Below, in pieces: positions 6,362 through 9,451 of a stretch of DNA of 9,451 bases. A program made the translations under genes and the position numbers. Within the stretch, counting starts at the first letter, position 1. Every line of letters begins with the position of its first letter. The DNA comes from JANNGZ01 sp031404155. GTDB taxonomy: Bacteria > Pseudomonadota > Gammaproteobacteria > Burkholderiales > Burkholderiaceae_C. Location: contig JANNGZ010000411.1 of assembly GCA_031404155.1 (NCBI GenBank), positions 1 to 9,451 of the forward strand, given 5' to 3'. Below the pieces are notes generated by a model that searched no databases, had not been told where the DNA came from, and was given only the letters and a program-made list of their open reading frames with translations.

Positions 6362-6377
6362 GACGTGAGAGCACGTC
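6362..6377. repeat. Inverted repeat GACGTG-N4-CACGTC
   Basis: GACGTG at 6362-6367 is an exact reverse complement of CACGTC at 6372-6377, with a 4-base AGAG spacer. It lies about 130 bases upstream of the oxygenase ATG and just left of the hairpin repeat. It could be a distal operator or part of the repeat cluster. Confidence 0.35.
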
Positions 6378-6385
6378 AAGCAACT

Positions 6386-6459
6386 GCCGTGGAACTGGCT
6401 CCGCCAGGCCGCATCGCAAGCGGCCGCCGCGGAACTGGCTTTGCCAGGCCGCTGGCGGC
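6386..6459. repeat. Two-copy hairpin repeat, 40-base period (REP-like intergenic element)
   Basis: Two copies (6386-6412 and 6426-6452) match at 24 of 27 positions, exactly 40 bases apart. Each copy contains CTGGC-N3-GCCAG (6395-6407 and 6435-6447), with the difference confined to the loop (TCC versus TTT). Each is followed by a second hairpin, GGCCGC-N7-GCGGCC (6407-6425) in copy 1 and GCCGC-TG-GCGGC (6448-6459) in copy 2. The wording, ending GCGCCCCCTGGGGGG, resembles repeats I have seen between genes in many Comamonadaceae genomes. No coding potential is apparent. Confidence 0.6.
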
Positions 6460-6460
6460 G

Positions 6461-6495
6461 CCCCCTGGGGGGAAGCGGCGAAGCCGCTTCGGGGG
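6461..6495 (-). terminator. Strong hairpin after the histidine kinase gene, likely terminator
   Basis: GAAGCGGC (6472-6479) pairs perfectly with GCCGCTTC (6483-6490) around a GAA triloop. It is flanked by CCCCC (6461-6465) and GGGGG (6491-6495), which could extend the stem with the intervening Gs bulged out. It begins 9 bases after the kinase stop on the minus strand. A pyrimidine tract of Cs rather than Ts follows, so it may need Rho or act only as an RNA 3' end. Confidence 0.45.
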
Positions 6496-6504
6496 TGGGT
6501 CATC

Positions 6505-7842
6505 TCAGCCCGCTTGCAGCCTGAAGCCGATCCGGGTGCGCCCGCCGCTGCATTCGGCAAGTGCCTGGCCGGCGTGCATGCGCGCAATCGCGGCGACGAT
6601 GGCCAGGCCCAGGCCGTGATGCTGCTGGGCTTCGCAGCGCGACACGTCGGCGCGGAAGAAGCGGTCGAACAGGCGCGGCAGGTGTTCAGGCTCGATCTGC
6701 GGGCCGGCATTTTCGACCATCACCACCACCTGCTCGGCGCCCTCGGGCGTGATGCACACCCGCAGCACCGAACCGCGCTCGGCAAATCTCGTGGCATTGC
6801 CGAGCAGGTTGGACAGCGCCCGTTTGACCAGCGGCTCGTCGAGCGCCAGTTGCGCGTCGCCTTCGACACGCACCTTCAAACCCGCGTCTTCGATCGGCGC
6901 CTCATGGAACTCGACCACCTGGTGCACCAGGGTGGCCAGGCTCACCGGCGCGCCGCGGCGTGCGCCGGCACCGCGGTCGGCGTTGGAGAGGAACAGCATG
7001 TCGTTGACCATCGCGGCCAGGCGCTGCAACTCTTCGAGGTTGGAGAGCAGGGTTTCGCGCAGCGTTTCCACGCTGCGCTCGCGCGACAGCGCCAACTCGG
7101 TCTGCCCGATCAGCGTGGCCAGCGGTGTGCGCAACTCGTGCGCCACGTCGGCGTTGAATCCTTCGAGTTGCCCATAGGCCTGCTCGACCCGTTCGAGCAG
7201 CGCGTTGAACTGGTCGATCCAGTCGGTGAGCTCTTCGGCGGGGTACTCGATGCTCAGGCGCTTGTGCAGGCGCCCGGGGGAGATGGCACGGGTTTGGCGC
7301 GCCAGCGCGAGCAGCGGTTTCAATTCGCGGCGCACACACAGCCAGGCGCCGAGCGCACTCAGCGCGCCGCCGGCCAGGGTGGCGATGGTGAGTGCGGTGA
7401 CCCAGCGGTCGCGCAGGCGCATGTCGTCGGCGAAGTCGAGGGTGAACACGCCGCGCAACACGCCGCCGGCCACCTGCGGTGTCTCGACGCTGAAGTCCAC
7501 GCTCTTGGTGTGCGCCGAGAGCCTGTGCCCCGCGGTGTCGGGGTCGCGGTAGAGCAGGCTGTTGTCCGCGCGGCGCAGCTCCAGCCGCGTGCCCGCGCGC
7601 ATGCCCGCCAGCGACTCGATGCGCTGCAGCACCGCGGCTTCACTTTGCATCGCGGCCGAACGCACGATTTCCTTGATCACCAGGCTGCGGCTCTCGACCA
7701 GCTCTGCGTGTTTTTCGCGAAACTCGGCATTGATCGCCACGAAGCTGCACGCGAACACCGCGCCGAGCAGCAACGCGGTCACCAGCGCCAGCTGCCACGA
7801 CAGCCGCCGCGCAATCGAGTGGGACCCCAGCAGCGGCTTCAT
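6505..7842 (-). CDS. Heavy-metal sensor histidine kinase (CusS/IrlS type)
   Basis: This is an inner-membrane sensor kinase of 445 residues. Membrane segments are at about 16-37 and 149-170, enclosing a periplasmic sensor of roughly 110 residues, followed by a HAMP linker (about 171-225). The dimerisation helix holds the phosphorylated histidine in FNADVAHELRTPLATL (H235). The ATPase has its N-box in NLLGNATRF (N345/N349), a G1 region VENAGPQI, an F-box LFDRFFRADVSR and a G2 box HHGLGLAIV (408-416). G1 with Asn-Ala-Gly in place of the textbook DxGxG is normal for the CusS group as I recall. Its ATG overlaps the regulator stop (ATGA), so the pair is co-translated. The sensor region lacks an obvious Cys or Met cluster, so copper, silver, zinc or another ligand cannot be chosen from the sequence. 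The family is certain; the signal is not. Confidence 0.92.
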   Translation of the reverse strand: MKPLLGSHSIARRLSWQLALVTALLLGAVFACSFVAINAEFREKHAELVESRSLVIKEIVRSAAMQSEAAVLQRIESLAGMRAGTRLELRRADNSLLYRDPDTAGHRLSAHTKSVDFSVETPQVAGGVLRGVFTLDFADDMRLRDRWVTALTIATLAGGALSALGAWLCVRRELKPLLALARQTRAISPGRLHKRLSIEYPAEELTDWIDQFNALLERVEQAYGQLEGFNADVAHELRTPLATLIGQTELALSRERSVETLRETLLSNLEELQRLAAMVNDMLFLSNADRGAGARRGAPVSLATLVHQVVEFHEAPIEDAGLKVRVEGDAQLALDEPLVKRALSNLLGNATRFAERGSVLRVCITPEGAEQVVVMVENAGPQIEPEHLPRLFDRFFRADVSRCEAQQHHGLGLAIVAAIARMHAGQALAECSGGRTRIGFRLQAG

Positions 7843-8525
7843 GCGGAGCGGTCCTCGAGCACATAGCCCATGCCGCGCACAGTGTGCAGCAACTTGTTCT
7901 GGAACGGGTCGTCGAGCTTGGCGCGAAGGCGGCGCACCGCCACCTCGACCACGTTGGTGTCGGAGTCGAAGTTCATGTCCCACACCTGCTCGGCCAGCGT
8001 GGTGCGCGAGAGCACCTGGCCGCGCCGGCGCAGCAGCAGGGTCAACAAGCCGAACTCCTTGGCGGTGAGGTCCAGCCGCTGCGCCGCACGCTGCGCCTTG
8101 CGGCTGGCCAGGTCGAGCTCAAGGTCGGCGAGGCGGAACTGCGTCGGGTTGGCCGCGGCACCCGCGGCGCCGCGGCGCAGCAGCGCGGCCACACGTGCGA
8201 GCAGCTCGGAAAACGCGAAGGGCTTGACCAGGTAATCGTCGGCGCCTTCCTGCAGGCCGCGCACCCGGTCTTCGACCTTGTCGCGCGCGGTGAGCATCAG
8301 CACCGGGGTCATGTCGGCCCGCGCACGCACCGCCTTGAGCACACCGAAGCCGTCGATGCCGGGCAGCATCAGGTCGAGCAGCACGAGTTGGTATTCGCCC
8401 TCGGTGGCCAAGCGCCGGCCTTCGATGCCGTCGCGCGCCACGTCGACCACGTAGCCGTTTTCCGACAGGCCTTTTAGCAGGTAGTCGGCGAGCTTGGTTT
8501 CGTCTTCGATCACGAGCACGCGCAT
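7839..8525 (-). CDS. OmpR-family response regulator, heavy-metal type (CusR/IrlR-like)
   Basis: This is a cytoplasmic DNA-binding regulator, 228 residues, usual for the family. The receiver domain (1-118) has the acidic pair E7/D8, phospho-acceptor D51 in LLDLMLPGIDG, T79 and K101 in LVKPFAF. The C-terminal winged helix (about 128-225) shows LTAKEFGLLTLLLRRRGQVLS, a recognition region around NVVEVAVRRLRAKLDDPF and the closing LLHTVRGMGYVLE. RDKVEDRVRGLQEGADDYL is strongly CusR/CopR-like. The start ATG 8525 gives the canonical MRVLVIEDE; no Shine-Dalgarno stands out. It is followed by its partner kinase with a 4-base overlap. It most likely binds the 20-bp palindrome at 8603-8622, 77 bases before its own start, regulating itself and the divergent DUF4148 gene. 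Confidence 0.94.
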   Translation of the reverse strand: MRVLVIEDETKLADYLLKGLSENGYVVDVARDGIEGRRLATEGEYQLVLLDLMLPGIDGFGVLKAVRARADMTPVLMLTARDKVEDRVRGLQEGADDYLVKPFAFSELLARVAALLRRGAAGAAANPTQFRLADLELDLASRKAQRAAQRLDLTAKEFGLLTLLLRRRGQVLSRTTLAEQVWDMNFDSDTNVVEVAVRRLRAKLDDPFQNKLLHTVRGMGYVLEDRSA

Positions 8526-8602
8526 GGTGAATTGGGGCGCCGCAAAGGGCTGTGGAAGGTCGCTGAAGCGGCCTTGATGTTCTCACCAAGCGGCCTCGGC
8601 GT

Positions 8603-8622
8603 GGATTACGAATTCGTAATCC
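8603..8622. promoter_or_regulatory. Perfect 20-bp palindrome, candidate operator of the response regulator
   Basis: GGATTACGAATTCGTAATCC reads identically on both strands. Its core, TTAC-N6-GTAA, resembles the TTAC/GTAA half-sites I recall for Cop/Cus-type metal regulators. It lies between the regulator gene and the divergent DUF4148 gene in a 197-base gap, and stands out as A+T-rich against its surroundings. Its centre is about 50 bases upstream of the transcript start expected from the TCTAAA box, a usual place for OmpR-family activators. Confidence 0.6.
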
Positions 8623-8650
8623 CGCGGTGCGGAAGTCGTCGTTTTGGATT

Positions 8651-8656
8651 TCTAAA
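8651..8656 (+). promoter_or_regulatory. Possible -10 box for the DUF4148 gene
   Basis: TCTAAA sits in a locally A/T-rich stretch 66 bases before the DUF4148 ATG. No good -35 box lies 17 bases upstream, which would fit a promoter that depends on an activator bound at the palindrome. The match is weak. Confidence 0.25.
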
Positions 8657-8708
8657 GTTCTCCCTGTCGACACCCGACATCAACCCAGTCCCAACCCCCA
8701 GCCCACCC

Positions 8709-8713
8709 AGGAG
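8709..8713 (+). promoter_or_regulatory. Shine-Dalgarno sequence for the DUF4148 gene
   Basis: AGGAG lies 9 bases before the ATG at 8723. It fixes that start over the longer open frame, which begins near 8627 and would place non-signal sequence ahead of the signal peptide. Confidence 0.7.
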
Positions 8714-8722
8714 ATTTACACC

Positions 8723-9097
8723 ATGAACGTCAAGACTCTGATCGCCGCCGCCGTGTTCGCCACCTTCGCCAGCGGCGCTGCCCTGGCCCAGGAAGCCACC
8801 CCCGACACCTGGCAGAAGGTCAGCTCCAGCGCCTCGCGCGAGCAGGTCCGCAACGAAGCGGTCGCCGCGCTCAAGACCGGCCAGATCGAATTCGGCGAGG
8901 CTTCGCGTGGCTTCGACGCACCGTCCGCGTCGGGCCCGTCGCGTGCCCAAGTGTTGGCCGAAACCCGCGAAGCGCAGCGCCTGGGCCTGGTGCACTACGG
9001 CGAAGCGCAAGTGCGTGTGGCCAGCGCGGCCGACCTCGAGTCGATCCGCGTTGCCGGCCTGCGTGACGTGAACGCACAAATGGCCAAGGCCAAGTGA
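8723..9097 (+). CDS. Small exported DUF4148 domain protein
   Basis: This is a predicted periplasmic protein of 124 residues and unknown function. A signal peptide MNVKTLIAAAVFATFASGAA ends with ALA at 20-22, cleavage likely after A22. The mature part carries two related repeats typical of DUF4148: SREQVRNEAVAALKTGQIEFGEA (about 38-60, given in outline) and SRAQVLAETREAQRLGLVHYGEA (about 73-95). They share S-R-x-Q-V, a central Glu/Ala helix and a [FY]GEA ending. There is no cysteine and a single histidine (H91), so it is not an obvious metal binder. DUF4148 proteins are, to my knowledge, largely confined to Burkholderiales and present in many copies per genome. It stands alone, divergent from the metal-type two-component genes across the 20-bp palindrome, and is a plausible target of that regulator. 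A GC-rich hairpin follows its stop. Confidence 0.9.
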   Translation: MNVKTLIAAAVFATFASGAALAQEATPDTWQKVSSSASREQVRNEAVAALKTGQIEFGEASRGFDAPSASGPSRAQVLAETREAQRLGLVHYGEAQVRVASAADLESIRVAGLRDVNAQMAKAK

Positions 9098-9111
9098 TCG
9101 CAGGTGCTGCC

Positions 9112-9136
9112 CCGTCGGCGCGCGCAGCGCCGGCGG
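9112..9136 (+). terminator. GC-rich hairpin after the DUF4148 gene
   Basis: CCGTCGGCGC (9112-9121) pairs with GCGCCGGCGG (9127-9136), 10 base pairs with one G-T wobble and a GCGCA loop, 15 bases after the stop. It is followed by TCTCCCCTC, only weakly U-rich. It is a likely transcript 3' end. Confidence 0.5.
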
Positions 9137-9141
9137 TCTCC

Positions 9142-9191
9142 CCTCGGGGCCTCGATGGCGTGGACCCCAGCGCTTAAGCGCCGCCCCGAGG
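9142..9191. terminator. Long stem with internal palindrome between convergent genes
   Basis: CCTCGGGGC (9142-9150) is an exact reverse complement of GCCCCGAGG (9183-9191). The loop contains a perfect 12-base palindrome, GCGCTTAAGCGC (9170-9181). It lies 13 bases after the stop of the TPM gene on the minus strand and can serve either direction. No T-run is present. Confidence 0.35.
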
Positions 9192-9203
9192 CCCGAACCC
9201 TCA

Positions 9204-9451
9204 TCAACGCAGGTACGGCGCGTCCGGCAACTCGTTCGGGTTGAGGGCGCGGCCGTCGCTTGCAAAGTGGCGCGCGAGTTGCTCGTCCACCGCATTCACC
9301 GCCTGCATCAAGCCTTCCTCGAAACGCCCGGCGCGAAACGCTTCGCGCATGCCGGCCACGATCTGCTGCCAATGTTCCGGCGGCACCTGCCGCGCCAGGC
9401 CGCGGTCGGCCACGATCTCGATCGCGTGTTCGGCCAGCAGCAGGTAGATCA
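9204..9451 (-). CDS. TPM-domain (TLP18.3/Psb32/MOLO-1) protein, C-terminal part
   Basis: Only the last 81 residues are in the window; the frame is open to the right edge, so the start lies beyond 9451. The visible part reads IYLLLAEHAIEIVADRGLAR, then VPPEHWQQIVAGMREAFRAG, FEEGLMQAVNAVDEQLARHF and ends NELPDAPYLR. The AEHAIEIVADRG strand followed by W-x-x-I and two helices is what I recognise as the end of the TPM domain. In related bacteria such genes commonly follow lemA and a first, signal-bearing TPM gene; that part would lie outside the window. Function is poorly known (membrane protein quality or assembly roles have been proposed for plant and nematode relatives). An apparent GTG start at 9413 falls inside the conserved strand and is only an internal Val codon. 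Confidence 0.85.
   Translation of the reverse strand, partial: IYLLLAEHAIEIVADRGLARQVPPEHWQQIVAGMREAFRAGRFEEGLMQAVNAVDEQLARHFASDGRALNPNELPDAPYLR

Noticed and set aside
6386..6459. The 40-base-period repeat as a CRISPR array or insertion-sequence end
   Set aside because: Only two copies exist, the spacer is itself hairpin sequence, and there is no cas or transposase gene or target duplication.
6358..7866. A 502-codon open frame on the plus strand opposite the histidine kinase
   Set aside because: The minus strand encodes a complete kinase with all boxes in order; the plus-strand product is low-complexity His/Gln/Arg-rich shadow sequence.
7884..8477. A 197-codon plus-strand frame opposite the response regulator
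   Set aside because: The opposite strand has a full receiver and winged-helix domain; this frame has no signal, motif or ribosome binding site.
7839..8525. Naming the two-component pair cusR/cusS specifically for copper
   Set aside because: The family match is clear but no efflux genes are adjacent and the sensor domain shows no diagnostic metal ligands, so the metal cannot be named.
9204..9413. A complete small gene starting at GTG 9413
   Set aside because: The frame continues upstream with conserved TPM-domain sequence to the window edge, so this is the tail of a larger gene.

Overview
The window is very G+C-rich (visibly about two thirds G+C), has tightly overlapping genes, and carries a DUF4148 gene and a type of hairpin-forming intergenic repeat that I associate with the Comamonadaceae and relatives. 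I therefore read it as chromosomal DNA of a betaproteobacterium of the order Burkholderiales. I see no tRNA, rRNA, insertion sequence, phage gene or CRISPR array.

Region 1 (1-4098, + strand) is one operon cut off at the left edge. It encodes a LivM-type permease (5' end missing), LivG-type and LivF-type ATPases, an exported DUF1007 protein and an exported cyclase-family (PF04199) metal hydrolase. Every junction is a 4-base stop/start overlap or a 1-base gap. The cyclase gene is frameshifted: a Shine-Dalgarno sequence, ATG and signal-peptide start lie in one frame, and the rest of the protein lies in the +1 frame after a CCCC run at 3198-3201.

Region 2 (6233-4151, - strand) converges on region 1. 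It is a three-gene Rieske oxygenase operon encoding an alpha subunit with Rieske and mononuclear iron sites, a beta subunit and a Rieske ferredoxin. The alpha subunit most resembles the salicylate 5-hydroxylase (NagG) / anthranilate dioxygenase branch. No ferredoxin reductase is present. The two operons look like an uptake and attack module for an aromatic or N-heteroaromatic acid: the Liv-type transporter imports it, the oxygenase hydroxylates it, and the periplasmic cyclase hydrolyses a related ring or amide. The substrate is an inference.

Region 3 (6234-6504) is intergenic. It holds two inverted repeats near the oxygenase promoter, a 40-base-period hairpin repeat and a strong hairpin just after the histidine kinase gene.

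Region 4 (8525-6505, - strand) is a two-component system of the CusR/CusS (IrlR/IrlS) heavy-metal type. It is divergent from a small exported DUF4148 protein (8723-9097, + strand), and a perfect 20-bp palindrome lies between them as a likely operator. After a hairpin-rich convergent spacer, the right edge holds the C-terminal part of a TPM-domain protein (- strand).
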